A stretch of 64,000 nt of DNA from Pseudonocardia sp. HH130630-07. GTDB lineage: Bacteria; Actinomycetota; Actinomycetes; Mycobacteriales; Pseudonocardiaceae. The DNA lies in NCBI RefSeq assembly GCF_001698125.1, contig NZ_CP013854.1:930001-994000 (forward strand), read 5' to 3'. Positions 25,803-40,052 of the stretch are shown in pieces. The first letter of the stretch is position 1, and each line of letters starts with the position of its first letter. Position numbers and translations under genes: made by a program. The notes beneath the pieces were generated by a model that made no database searches, was not told the DNA's origin, and worked only from the letters and a program-made list of their open reading frames with translations.

Positions 25803-26576
25803 ATGTCCGACTACGAGCACCTGCGTCTCGAGCAGGACGGCGACACGGTCCGGATCACGATGAACCGCCCGCACCGCCGGAACTCCCTGACCGAGGACCA
25901 TCTCCGCGAGCTGCTGCACGCGTTCGAGACGACGGGCCGCGGCGACGCGACCGGGATCGTGCTCGCCGGGGAGGGGAAGGCGTTCTCCTCCGGGCACGAC
26001 TTCGCCGACGTCGCGGAGCGCGACCTGGCCCGGGTACGGGAGCTGCTGCGCCTGTGCACCACCGTCATGCGCACCGTGCAGGAGGTGCCGCAGGTGGTGA
26101 TCGCCAGCGTGCACGCCACCGCGTGGGCCGCGGGCTGCCAGCTGGTCGCGTCCTGCGACCTCGCGGTGGCCGCCGAGTCGGCGACGTTCGCGCTGCCCGG
26201 CGGCAAGGGCGGCTGGTTCTGTCACACCCCCGCCGTGCCCGTCGCCCGCTCGGTCGGCCGTAAGCGGCTGATGGAGCTGGCGCTCACCGGTGACGCGATC
26301 GACGCCGCGACCGCAGCCGACTGGGGGCTCATCAACTACGCGGTCCCGGACGCCGAGCTGGACGCCCGGGTCGACGATCTGCTCGCCCGCGCGACGCGGG
26401 GCAGCCGGTTGTCCAAGGCGGTCGGGAAGCAGACGCTCTACGCACAGCTCGACCGCCCGGAGGCCGACGCGTACGGCGTGGCCGCCGAGGTCATGGCGTC
26501 CATGTCGCAGTCCGGCGGCGCGCGCGAGGGCATGGCGGCGTTCCTGGGCAAGCGCGCCGCGGTCTGGCCGGACTGA
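25803..26576 (+). CDS. Enoyl-CoA hydratase/isomerase-family protein, ECHDC3-like
   Basis: 257 residues of the crotonase fold. AFSSGHDFADV forms one oxyanion loop. The segment WAAGCQLVASCDLAVA, then TFALPGGKGGWFCHTPAVPVA, closely resembles ECHDC3 proteins rather than classical crotonases. The two catalytic Glu of hydratases are replaced (Gln in AAGCQL, Gly in PGGKGG), so ordinary hydration of enoyl-CoA is unlikely. The reaction is unknown. It is divergent from tetR-P450 and shares the operator, which suggests a joint small-molecule pathway. Confidence 0.82.
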   Translation: MSDYEHLRLEQDGDTVRITMNRPHRRNSLTEDHLRELLHAFETTGRGDATGIVLAGEGKAFSSGHDFADVAERDLARVRELLRLCTTVMRTVQEVPQVVIASVHATAWAAGCQLVASCDLAVAAESATFALPGGKGGWFCHTPAVPVARSVGRKRLMELALTGDAIDAATAADWGLINYAVPDAELDARVDDLLARATRGSRLSKAVGKQTLYAQLDRPEADAYGVAAEVMASMSQSGGAREGMAAFLGKRAAVWPD

Positions 26577-26601
26577 GCGCTGCCCTAAGCTCGGCCGGAC
26601 C

Positions 26602-27501
26602 GTGAACCCCGTGCAGCCCATGACCCGACTCAGCCGGCGCCGCCTGTTCGGCGCCGCCGCGGCCGTCGGTGGGCTCACGCTGCTGGCCGGGTGCGGCCGG
26701 GAGGACCCCGATCCGCTCGTCCGCCTGCGGTCCGGCGGCGACGTCGTGATCGGGCTGTCCGGCGAGCGCCCGTTCGGCTACACCGACAGCTCCGGACGGC
26801 CGACCGGGGAGAGCCCGGAGGTCGCCAGGGCGGTCGTCGCCGAGCTGGGCGGGAACGGGCTCGTCGCCGTCCAGACGGCGTTCGACGAGCTGGTGCCCGA
26901 CCTGCTCGACGGCCGGTTCGACCTCATCGCGGTCGGTCTCACCGTCACGCCGCTGCGCTGCCAGCAGGTCGCGTTCTCGCGTCCGGACTACGTGGCGCGG
27001 ACCGGTCTGGTCGTCCCGGTCGGCAACCCGCTCGGGCTCCAGACGCTGGCCGGGGTCCGGCGGTCCGGCGCGACGCTCGGGGTGCTCTCCGGGGCCGCCG
27101 AGCAGGAGTACGCACTCGCGGCGGGCATCCCGAGCTCGCAGATGGTCGTGTTCGACGCCCAGAGCCAGCTCGTCCAGGGGGTGGCGGGCGGCCAGGTGGC
27201 GGTCGGTGCGCTCACCCGCATCTCGCTGCTGGACGAGGTGCGCCGCAACGCGGGGATCGCGGTCGAGGTGACCAGGGGGTTCGAGCCCGAGGTCAGCGGC
27301 CGCCCGGCGGTGGGCGCCGGGGCGTTCGCCTTCCGGCCCGCCGACTCGGGGTTCCGCGCGGAGTTCGACCGGGGGCTGGGCGCGCTGCAGGCGTCCGGGC
27401 GCTGGCTGGAGATCGTCCGCCCGTTCGGCTTCACCGACGGCAACCTCCCGCCGCCCGGCCTGACGATCGATGACCTCTGCGCGCGGACCCCCGACTCCTG
27501 A
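26602..27501 (+). CDS. Substrate-binding lipoprotein of an ABC transporter (ectoine/amino-acid type)
   Basis: 299 residues. The signal MTRLSRRRLFGAAAAVGGLT ends in a lipobox LLAGC, with a twin-Arg flavour (RRRLF). The mature part is an SBP_bac_3 domain: VIGLSGERPFGYTDSSGRPT, then ESPEVARAVVAELG and LVPDLLDGRFDLIAVGLTVT. The pattern is close to EhuB-type ectoine/hydroxyectoine binders, though ligand specificity is a guess. No permease or ATPase gene is adjacent, so it is an orphan. The start could also be the ATG at 26620. Confidence 0.8.
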   Translation: MNPVQPMTRLSRRRLFGAAAAVGGLTLLAGCGREDPDPLVRLRSGGDVVIGLSGERPFGYTDSSGRPTGESPEVARAVVAELGGNGLVAVQTAFDELVPDLLDGRFDLIAVGLTVTPLRCQQVAFSRPDYVARTGLVVPVGNPLGLQTLAGVRRSGATLGVLSGAAEQEYALAAGIPSSQMVVFDAQSQLVQGVAGGQVAVGALTRISLLDEVRRNAGIAVEVTRGFEPEVSGRPAVGAGAFAFRPADSGFRAEFDRGLGALQASGRWLEIVRPFGFTDGNLPPPGLTIDDLCARTPDS

Positions 27502-27535
27502 CCCGTCCGCCGCGCGGGATGCGAGGATCCCGGTC

Positions 27536-28522
27536 ATGGTGTTGCGCATCGCCGGTCTCCCGGTGCCCGGCCCGTCGGACCTGATCTCCGGCGCGGCCTC
27601 GGTCGTCGACCGGACCGGCGAGCTCGCCGGGGCCGTGGTCGCGCTCCCGGCCCGTGCGGGTGAGCTGCTCGACGAGGTCGGTTCCCTGGTCGGCCGGATC
27701 GGCACGATCGCGACCCGGGCGGAGACGCTGCTGGACCGGGTCGACGGCGTCGTGGACCGGGCCGAGGGCCTGATCGGGACGGTCGAGTCGGTGGCCGCCG
27801 AGGCGAAGGACGTCGTCGGCCGGGTCCGCCCGGTCGCGGACCGTGCCGACGAGCTGGTCACCCACGTCTCCACCGTCGCCGGGGACGCCGACGGACTCAT
27901 CACCCGCGTCTCGACGGTCGCCGACGACGCCGGAGGACTCATCACGCGGGTCTCCACCGTCGCCGACGACGCCGGGGGGCTCATCACCCGCGTCTCCACC
28001 GTCGCCGACGACGCCGGCGGGCTGGTCGAGCGGGTCTCCGGTGTCGCCGGGGACGCGGACGTCCTGGTCCGCACGGTCACCACGGTCAGCGAGCGGGCCG
28101 GGGAGCTGATCGGGCAGGTCGAGCAGGTGACGGGAGCGGCCACCGGCGTGGTGGACCGGGCCGGGGCCGTCGCCGAGCGGGCCGGGACGGTCGTCGAGAG
28201 CGCCTCGGGGACCAGCGACCGGGCCGGTGCCCTGCTGGACCTCTACGGGCCGCTCGCCGAGCGGGCGGCGCCGCTGGCCACCCGCTTCGTCGACGAGCTC
28301 TCCGAGGAGGAGGTGCACGCCGCGATCCGGCTGGTCGACCAGCTCCCGGTGCTCACCGAGCACCTCGACGACGACATCCTGCCGATCCTCGCCACCCTGG
28401 ACCGGGTCGGTCCGGACGTCCACGAGCTGCTCGACGTGCTCAAGGAGGTGCGGCAGGCGATCGTCGGCATCCCGGGGTTCCGGCTGCTGAGCCGCCGGGG
28501 CAGCGGCAAGGAGGACGAGTGA
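27536..28522 (+). CDS. Repetitive amphipathic-helix protein, unknown function
   Basis: 328 residues, nearly all predicted helix. About residues 111-180 are five 14-residue repeats of the type VSTVADDAGGLITR, encoded by 42-bp DNA repeats; degenerate versions (ERAG, DRAG) extend on both sides. The C-terminal ~70 residues are not repetitive: VHAAIRLVDQLPVLTEHLDD, ILPILATLDRVGP, ELLDVLKEVRQAIVGIPGF. No signal or cysteine is present. Long regular amphipathic helices could bind a lipid or granule surface, or act as a spacer; this is inference. GAGGAT 7 bases before the ATG may be its -10. Confidence 0.7.
   Translation: MVLRIAGLPVPGPSDLISGAASVVDRTGELAGAVVALPARAGELLDEVGSLVGRIGTIATRAETLLDRVDGVVDRAEGLIGTVESVAAEAKDVVGRVRPVADRADELVTHVSTVAGDADGLITRVSTVADDAGGLITRVSTVADDAGGLITRVSTVADDAGGLVERVSGVAGDADVLVRTVTTVSERAGELIGQVEQVTGAATGVVDRAGAVAERAGTVVESASGTSDRAGALLDLYGPLAERAAPLATRFVDELSEEEVHAAIRLVDQLPVLTEHLDDDILPILATLDRVGPDVHELLDVLKEVRQAIVGIPGFRLLSRRGSGKEDE
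27866..28075 (+). repeat. 42-bp tandem repeat within a coding region, five copies
   Basis: Copies begin at 27866, 27908, 27950, 27992 and 28034, exactly 42 bp apart. The middle three are nearly identical and the outer two diverge. Each encodes 14 residues, so gain or loss of a copy would stay in frame. Confidence 0.9.
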
Positions 28523-28532
28523 GCGGCCCGGT

Positions 28533-30563
<2,031 letters not shown>

Positions 30564-30621
30564 CGGAACCTCCGTGTCTGCTCAGCCGGCGGCGGTGCCG
30601 GAACTGTCACGCCGATACAGA

Positions 30622-30635
30622 CTACTGGCGAGTAG
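30622..30635. promoter_or_regulatory. Inverted repeat (operator candidate) before ecm
   Basis: CTACT (30622-30626) and AGTAG (30631-30635) form a perfect repeat around GGCG, about 60 bp upstream of the ecm start. Such 14-bp palindromes often bind TetR-type regulators in actinobacterial acyl-CoA genes. The rest of the 215-bp divergent gap holds CGCG-type palindromes near 30690 and nothing else clear. Confidence 0.4.
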
Positions 30636-30778
30636 CTTGCGGCGGGGAACCGATCGTCCCTCGTCACACCGTTCTGCGCAACAAACTACGCGCTTCGCGC
30701 GGGAAACCACGCGCTTGACCGGTTCACACCCACCCGACGGCCAGGGCGGGCCACCACACCGGGTGCGACCATCGGGGG

Positions 30779-31117
30779 GTGGATCTCGACGTCGTACCCC
30801 GGCTGGGCACCCTCGTCGGCCTGGTGGTGGTACTCGTCGCGATCGGCCTGCTGCTGCGCTGGACGTTCGGGCACCAGCGGAACGTGACCCTGCCCACCGA
30901 CGATCCGGACGACCCGGTCGCCACCGGTCTGCTGACCGAGGTCTCCCGGGTGCCCGGTGAGGCGGCGGCCCAGGTGCTACGGGCCCGGCTGCGCTCCGCC
31001 GGGATCCGGTCGACGATCGCCCGGGGCGACGACGAGCGCGGCGGCTACGCCCTGCTCGTGTTCGACAAGGACGTGCCGGACGCGAAGGTCGTGCTCAGCC
31101 GCGGCGCGCTGGAGTGA
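30779..31117 (+). CDS. Small membrane-anchored protein with DUF2007-like domain
   Basis: 112 residues. One N-terminal transmembrane helix, LGTLVGLVVVLVAIGLLLRW at residues 9-28. The cytoplasmic part VSRVPGEAAAQVLRARLRSAGIRSTIARG, in pieces, then YALLVFDKDVPDAKVVLSRG, has the strand-helix-strand order of DUF2007 (PII-like signal-type) domains. The function is unknown. It is divergent from ecm and convergent with the DUF1206 gene, ending only 3 bases from it. Confidence 0.65.
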   Translation: MDLDVVPRLGTLVGLVVVLVAIGLLLRWTFGHQRNVTLPTDDPDDPVATGLLTEVSRVPGEAAAQVLRARLRSAGIRSTIARGDDERGGYALLVFDKDVPDAKVVLSRGALE

Positions 31118-31120
31118 GAC

Positions 31121-31972
31121 TCAGGTGACCCGGTGGTACCGGGCGTCGACGAAGCAGAACACGCCGTAGCAGGCGATCCCCAGGCCCACCGCCACCAGCA
31201 CGAAGACACCGTAGGGCTGGTCGCGCAGCGCCTTGAGCGCCGAGTCCAGCCCGTTGGCCCGGGACGGGTCGAAGGTGAGCGCGGCGACGCCGAGCAGCAC
31301 GCCCAGCACGCCGATCGCCACCCCCTTCGCGATGTACCCGGCCTGCCCGGACCGCGCGTTGAGCCTGCGGATACCGGAGGGGGCGCCGGAGAGGTCCTGG
31401 TCCTCCAGGAACGCCTTGTTCCAGCCCTGGTACACCATCACCCCGCCGCCGATCAGCACGCCGAGCCCGACGAGCGCGGTGATGATCTGGCCACCCGGGA
31501 GCCCGAGCAGGCCCGCGGTGGCCTGACCGCCGCCGCCGGAGGAGGCGCGGCCCTGCACCGCCGTCGTGCCGGCCGCGACGGCCAGCACCGCGTAGACCAC
31601 GGCCTGACCGGCACAGACGGCCCGCTTGGTGAGCTGCTTGGCCCGGCTGCCGACGTAGCCGAAGCCCCACACGGCCGACACCGAACGCCAGACGACCACG
31701 GCGACGAACCCAACGACGAGCACCCACAGGAACACCCGCCCGATCGGCTCCGCCGCGATCGCACCGAGCGCCCCGTTCTGGTCGGCCTGACCACCCGAGC
31801 CCAGCGCGACCTGCACGGCCAGCCAGCCGATCAGCAGGTGCAGCACGCCGTTCGAGGCGATCCCGACCCGCGCGGCGACCCGCACCGGCGTCGAGTGTGC
31901 GGCGTCCCGCGCCCCGCGCCCGGCCTTGCGGCTGGCCCGGGACACGTCCGCGGCATCAGGGGTGCTCACCAT
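31121..31972 (-). CDS. DUF1206 membrane protein
   Basis: 283 residues. After a polar N-terminus, about six hydrophobic helices come in three pairs of similar sequence: GIASNGVLHLLIGWLAVQVA, GQAVVYAVLAVAAGTTAVQG and GYIAKGVAIGVLGVLLGVAA, the threefold repeat of DUF1206. Acidic-basic loops hold GWNKAFLEDQDL. The family is widespread in actinobacteria and without a known function. A GAGGAGG ribosome site 6 bases upstream supports the ATG at 31972. It lies downstream of murA beyond a perfect hairpin. Confidence 0.8.
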   Translation of the reverse strand: MVSTPDAADVSRASRKAGRGARDAAHSTPVRVAARVGIASNGVLHLLIGWLAVQVALGSGGQADQNGALGAIAAEPIGRVFLWVLVVGFVAVVVWRSVSAVWGFGYVGSRAKQLTKRAVCAGQAVVYAVLAVAAGTTAVQGRASSGGGGQATAGLLGLPGGQIITALVGLGVLIGGGVMVYQGWNKAFLEDQDLSGAPSGIRRLNARSGQAGYIAKGVAIGVLGVLLGVAALTFDPSRANGLDSALKALRDQPYGVFVLVAVGLGIACYGVFCFVDARYHRVT

Positions 31973-32075
31973 GACCGGCCTCCTCGTCACCGCCCTGCCC
32001 CCACGGCCCGGTCCGGCGTTGCGCGCAGCCTGCCACGAACGAGTGACCCCCGCACCACGAAGCCCTCCCGTCTCC

Positions 32076-32126
32076 GCACTCATGGAGCTTCGGCCCGGCC
32101 ACACGAGGCCGAAGCTCCATGAGTGC
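32076..32126. repeat. Perfect 20-bp inverted repeat (hairpin) downstream of murA
   Basis: GCACTCATGGAGCTTCGGCC (32076-32095) is perfectly complementary in reverse to 32107-32126, with an 11-nt loop. It lies 75 bp after the murA stop and 104 bp before the DUF1206 start on the same strand. It may be a terminator for murA or a member of a dispersed palindromic repeat family. No T-tract follows. Confidence 0.85.
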
Positions 32127-32200
32127 CACGGGGCGGGGTGCGCGGGGGCGGGGAGCGGGGGCGGTGCGGGGATGGGGTGCGCGGGGACGGGGCGGGGGCG

Positions 32201-33469
32201 TCAGCGGTCCGGTTCGCCGGCCACCCGGCTGATGTCCGCGCCGAGGGCGGACAGGTTCTCCACGAAGCGCGGGTAGCCCCGGTCGATGTGCGCGACGTCC
32301 CACACCTCGGTGGTCCCCTTCGCGCACAGCCCGGCCAGCACGAGACCGGCGCCGGCCCGGATGTCGCTGGCCCAGACCGGCGCCGACGACAGCTCCGGCC
32401 GCCCGCGGACGACGGCGTGGTGCCCGTCGGTGCGGGCGTCGGCGCCGAGGCGCACCATCTCGTCGACGAAGCGGAACCGGGCCTCGAAGACGTTCTCCGT
32501 GATCATCGACGTGCCCTCGGCGACGGCGGACAGCGCGATCGCCATCGGCTGCAGGTCGGTCGCGAACCCGGGATAGGGCAGCGTCACGAAGTCCACGGCC
32601 TGCGGCCGCCCCGGCATCGCGACGGAGAACTCGTCGCGACCGGTGGTGATCTCGGCGCCCGCGGTGCGCAGCTTGTCCAGCACCAGGTCGATGTGGTGCG
32701 GGTCCACCCCGCGCACGGTCACCTCCCCGGAGGTCATGACCGCGGCGAAGGCCCAGGTGGCTCCGACGATCCGGTCGCCGATCACCCGGTGCGTCGTGGG
32801 CTGCAGCCCGGTGACGCCGTGCACGGTCAGCGTCGAGGTGCCGACGCCCTCGAGCTTCGCCCCCATCTGCTGCAGCATCACGCAGAGGTCGACGATCTCG
32901 GGTTCGCGCGCGGCGTTGTCGATGACCGTCGTCCCGGACGCGAGCACCGCGGCCATCAGGATGTTCTCGGTCGCACCGACGCTCGGGAAGTCCAGCCAGA
33001 TCTGGGCGCCGTGCAGGTCCTGCGCGGACGCGGTCACGCTGCCGTGCTCGATGTCGGTCGTCGCACCCAGCTTGCGCAGGCCGTTCTGGTGCATGTCCAG
33101 CGGCCGGGAGCCGATCGCGTCCCCGCCGGGCAGCGGGACGACCGCCCGCCGGCACCGCGCCACCAGCGGCCCGAGCACGCAGACCGAGGCCCGCAGCCGG
33201 GACACCGAGCGGTAGTCCGCCTCGGCGCCCGGGTCGGCCGGCACGTCGATGTGCACCGTCGCACCCTCGATCGCGACCGTGCAGCCCAAACTGCGCAGGA
33301 CGTCCGCCATCAGCGGCACGTCGAGGATCTCCGGACAGTTCTCGAGCGTCGTCCGGCCCTCGGCGAGCAGGGCTGCCGCCATGAGCTTGAGCACGCTGTT
33401 CTTCGCCCCGACGACGTCGACGGACCCGTTCAGCCGGGCCCCGCCGCGGACCGCGAAATGCTCCACCAC
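32201..33469 (-). CDS. murA: UDP-N-acetylglucosamine 1-carboxyvinyltransferase MurA (Asp-type active site)
   Basis: 422 residues. First committed step of peptidoglycan synthesis: transfer of enolpyruvate from PEP to UDP-GlcNAc. [20 protein letters not shown] holds the catalytic Lys-Asn. The active-site loop is [16 protein letters not shown]: Asp occupies the place of the Cys that fosfomycin attacks, as in M. tuberculosis MurA, so intrinsic resistance is expected. LRKLGA and the [16 protein letters not shown] segment are typical. The GTG at 33469 has TACGGT 7 bases upstream; GTG 33466 is the alternative. It is divergent from cobO. Confidence 0.95.
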   Translation of the reverse strand: MVEHFAVRGGARLNGSVDVVGAKNSVLKLMAAALLAEGRTTLENCPEILDVPLMADVLRSLGCTVAIEGATVHIDVPADPGAEADYRSVSRLRASVCVLGPLVARCRRAVVPLPGGDAIGSRPLDMHQNGLRKLGATTDIEHGSVTASAQDLHGAQIWLDFPSVGATENILMAAVLASGTTVIDNAAREPEIVDLCVMLQQMGAKLEGVGTSTLTVHGVTGLQPTTHRVIGDRIVGATWAFAAVMTSGEVTVRGVDPHHIDLVLDKLRTAGAEITTGRDEFSVAMPGRPQAVDFVTLPYPGFATDLQPMAIALSAVAEGTSMITENVFEARFRFVDEMVRLGADARTDGHHAVVRGRPELSSAPVWASDIRAGAGLVLAGLCAKGTTEVWDVAHIDRGYPRFVENLSALGADISRVAGEPDR

Positions 33470-33476
33470 GGCGAGA

Positions 33477-33482
33477 ACCGTA
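33477..33482 (-). promoter_or_regulatory. -10 element for leaderless murA
   Basis: TACGGT on the minus strand, 7 bases before the GTG at 33469, with no ribosome site. Confidence 0.5.
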
Positions 33483-33579
33483 ACGGTGCGGCCCACCGGG
33501 CGGCCCCACACCCCGACCGGGGTGAACGCCCCGCGCCGTCCGGCGCAGCGCACGGGACGGTCGCCGCGGGACGGGCCTC

Positions 33580-33585
33580 TACCCT
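33580..33585 (+). promoter_or_regulatory. -10 element for leaderless cobalamin adenosyltransferase gene
   Basis: TACCCT, 6 bases before the ATG at 33592. Confidence 0.5.
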
Positions 33586-33591
33586 GTCGGG

Positions 33592-34188
33592 ATGGCGGTA
33601 CACCTGACGCGGATCTACACGAAGACCGGCGACGACGGCACGACGGCACTCGGCGACTTCAGCCGGGTCCACAAGACCGATCCCCGGCTCGCGGCCTACG
33701 CCGACACCGACGAGGCGAACGCCGCGATCGGCGTCGCCGTGACCGTCGGGGGGCTCGCCGAACGGGTGATCGGACCGCTGCGGCAGATCCAGAACGACCT
33801 GTTCGACGTCGGGGCGGATCTCTGCGCACCGATCGTCGAGAATCCCGAGTACCCGCCGCTGCGGGTCACCGAGGGGTACGTCACCCGCATCGAGGGCTGG
33901 TGCGACGAGTTCAACCCGGAACTGCCGAAGCTGAACTCCTTCGTCCTGCCCGGCGGGACGCCCGGTGCCGCCTACCTGCACGTGGCACGAACGGTCACCC
34001 GCCGCGCCGAACGGTCGGTGTGGGCGTTGATGGCCGCCGACGCGGAGCGGACGAACCCGCTGACCGCGCAGTACCTGAACCGGCTCTCGGACCTGCTGTT
34101 CATCCTGGGCCGGGTCGCGAACCCGGACGGCGACGTCCTGTGGCAGCCCGGCGGGCCGCACGGCGCGGCCGCGGGCGGGACCGGCTGA
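33592..34188 (+). CDS. ATP:cob(I)alamin adenosyltransferase, PduO type
   Basis: 198 residues. It adenosylates cob(I)alamin to make the coenzyme used by Ecm and methylmalonyl-CoA mutase. The N-terminal ATP loop is [31 protein letters not shown] and LNSFVLPGG follow, and [10 protein letters not shown] plus [14 protein letters not shown] finish the helical bundle, all PduO landmarks. M. tuberculosis has Rv1314c (annotated cobO) at this place beside murA. The last ~25 residues are a Gly/Ala/Pro tail. It is divergent from murA and convergent with the DUF2550 gene. Confidence 0.92.
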   Translation: MAVHLTRIYTKTGDDGTTALGDFSRVHKTDPRLAAYADTDEANAAIGVAVTVGGLAERVIGPLRQIQNDLFDVGADLCAPIVENPEYPPLRVTEGYVTRIEGWCDEFNPELPKLNSFVLPGGTPGAAYLHVARTVTRRAERSVWALMAADAERTNPLTAQYLNRLSDLLFILGRVANPDGDVLWQPGGPHGAAAGGTG

Positions 34189-34223
34189 GCCCGGAGCCGC
34201 CCTGGGCCCCGGATCAGCACGGC

Positions 34224-34673
34224 TCAGGAGGCTTCGCGGAAGCCGTTGCGCCCCGGCGGGGTGGCCTCGATCCAGGCCAGGAACCCGGTGCGGACGTCGG
34301 AGGACATCGCGAGCTCCACGTCGCCCTCCCGGCCGCCCGGGATCCGTGCGTGGAAGCGGAGCACCTCGACCGCCATCGGGATCGCGAACTCCTCCGAGCG
34401 GTGCGGCGGGCGCCGGTCGACGATCTCCAGCTGGGCCCGGTCCAGGACGACGGTCGGGCCGATCCGGAAGCTGGTCAGCCGGTACCAGGCGAACCGCTCA
34501 CCCTCGTAGCGGCCGACCCCGAAGTGCCAGTCCGTGACAGCGAAACGGCGGCGCAGACACAGGTCCACGCCGCCGTTCCGCATGAGTCGCACCCGCCGTA
34601 CGGCGAGCCAGACCAGTGGGACGACCAGACACAGCAGCAGAACCCCGACGATCGCCGCGACGAGTTCCACCAC
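34224..34673 (-). CDS. DUF2550 membrane-anchored protein
   Basis: 149 residues. One N-terminal helix, VAAIVGVLLLCLVVPLVWLA, then a soluble beta-rich domain: GGVDLCLRRRF, WHFGVGRYEGERFAWYRLTS and VLDRAQLEIVDRRPP. It matches DUF2550, always found after atpC in actinobacteria (Rv1312 in M. tuberculosis). Its function is unknown, but the fixed place suggests a link to the ATP synthase or envelope. It starts 19 bp after the atpC stop, probably as the last gene of the operon. Confidence 0.85.
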   Translation of the reverse strand: MVELVAAIVGVLLLCLVVPLVWLAVRRVRLMRNGGVDLCLRRRFAVTDWHFGVGRYEGERFAWYRLTSFRIGPTVVLDRAQLEIVDRRPPHRSEEFAIPMAVEVLRFHARIPGGREGDVELAMSSDVRTGFLAWIEATPPGRNGFREAS

Positions 34674-34692
34674 CGTGTCCGGCCCCCGGTCG

Positions 34693-35076
34693 CTAGTTGG
34701 CCTCGGCCGCGCGCAGCCGGACGTCGGCCCGCGCTATCGCCGCCTTGCCGTCGTCGGTCGACTCGTCGGCGCCGTCCCGGGCCCGCCGGGCCCGGTCGAC
34801 GTCGATCTCGTCCGACTGCTCGGCGAACTCGGCCAGGATGGACACCCGCTCGGCCGACACCGACAGGAACCCGCCGTGCACCGCGATGGTGCGCTTCGAG
34901 CCGTCGGTCGAGTCGATCCGGACGATCCCGGCCTCCTCGAGCTGGGCCAGCATCGGCTGGTGGCCGGGCAGGATGCCGACCTCGCCGACGGTGGTGCGGG
35001 CGAGCACGAACCGTGCCTCGCCCGACCACAGCCGACGCTCCACGGAGACCAGCTCCACGGTCATCTCAGCAGGCAT
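34693..35076 (-). CDS. atpC: F1Fo ATP synthase subunit epsilon
   Basis: 127 residues, last of the F1 genes. The beta-sandwich is clear ([20 protein letters not shown] in part, [32 protein letters not shown]). The C-terminal part is a helix pair rich in Asp, Arg and Ala. It lies in the central stalk and can inhibit hydrolysis. It starts 5 bases after the atpD stop, so it is translationally linked. Confidence 0.95.
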   Translation of the reverse strand: MPAEMTVELVSVERRLWSGEARFVLARTTVGEVGILPGHQPMLAQLEEAGIVRIDSTDGSKRTIAVHGGFLSVSAERVSILAEFAEQSDEIDVDRARRARDGADESTDDGKAAIARADVRLRAAEAN

Positions 35077-35081
35077 CGGAA

Positions 35082-37498
<2,417 letters not shown>

Positions 37499-37510
37499 CG
37501 GGTATCAGCC

Positions 37511-39148
<1,638 letters not shown>

Positions 39149-39221
39149 GGCTGCGTCGTTCCTTCTCTCGAACGTGGTCTCCACGACCGTGCCGCCGGCC
39201 GGCGGTCGGTACTGGAGCAGG

Positions 39222-40052
39222 TCAGCTGGGCAGGGACCGCTGCGCGGCGGCGAGCCTGCCCGCCACGCTGCCGTCGATGACCTCGCCGCCGACCTGCACG
39301 ACCAGTCCTCCGAGGAGGTCCCGGTCGAGCTCGACCTGCAGGGAGATCGTGCGGCCGTAGATCCGGCCTAGGGTGTTCGCAAGCGCCGACTCCTGCTGCG
39401 GGGTCAGCGCGACGGGCGTGCGCACCTTCGCCACCGAGCGGTCCCGGCGGGCCGCCGCGAGCTCGGCGAGCTCCTCGGCGACGAGGTCGAGGTGCCGGCC
39501 ACGGGGCAGCCGGACCGCCTCGCGGAGCAGCGTCGCGGTGACCGGGTACACCCGGTCACCGAGGACGCCGTCCAGCAGCCCGACCCGCCCGGCCGAGGCC
39601 GTCGACGTGTCGGTGAGCAGGCCGTTGAGCTGCGGCTCCCGGGCCAGGATGCGGCCGAACCGGAAGAGCTGGTCCTCGACCTCGTCGAGGGACCCGTTCT
39701 TCTCGGCGACGGCGGTCGCCGCCTGCCGGGCCAGCGACTCCGCGGCGGTGACGACGTCCCGGGTCGTCGACCAGCGCTTGCGCGCCAGCTCGGACACGAG
39801 ATCGACCGTCGGCTGCGAGAGCTGGGTCCCGAACAACCGGCCGACCAGGTCGGCGCGGGCGTCCTCCGGCGTGGCGGAGTCGGCGAGCAGACGCTGGATC
39901 GCGCGCTCCCCGTGCAGGAACCGGGCCACCGCGAACAGCTCGTCGGCGACCGTGGTCAGGTCCCGGGCCGACGCACCGTCGACCGAGGCGTCCAGCCGCT
40001 CGGTCAGCGCGGCGAGCGCTTCCCGGGACGCGGGCTGCAGGACCTTCGCCAT
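39222..40052 (-). CDS. atpH: F1Fo ATP synthase subunit delta
   Basis: 276 residues, about 100 more than E. coli delta but normal for Streptomyces-type actinobacteria. The N-terminal helical part ([20 protein letters not shown]) and the C-terminal signature ([33 protein letters not shown]) are clear. It joins the b stalk to F1. Not a b-delta fusion of the mycobacterial kind. Its ATG overlaps the atpF stop by one to two bases (TGATG). Confidence 0.95.
   Translation of the reverse strand: MAKVLQPASREALAALTERLDASVDGASARDLTTVADELFAVARFLHGERAIQRLLADSATPEDARADLVGRLFGTQLSQPTVDLVSELARKRWSTTRDVVTAAESLARQAATAVAEKNGSLDEVEDQLFRFGRILAREPQLNGLLTDTSTASAGRVGLLDGVLGDRVYPVTATLLREAVRLPRGRHLDLVAEELAELAAARRDRSVAKVRTPVALTPQQESALANTLGRIYGRTISLQVELDRDLLGGLVVQVGGEVIDGSVAGRLAAAQRSLPS

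Noticed and set aside
30564..30778. Cobalamin riboswitch before the B12-dependent mutase
   Set aside because: The gap shows no B12-box or the set of helices needed, and the leader from the likely promoter is too short.
34189..34223. Terminator between the cobalamin adenosyltransferase and DUF2550 genes
   Set aside because: Only GAGCCG/CGGCTC with a 20-nt loop; too weak to call.
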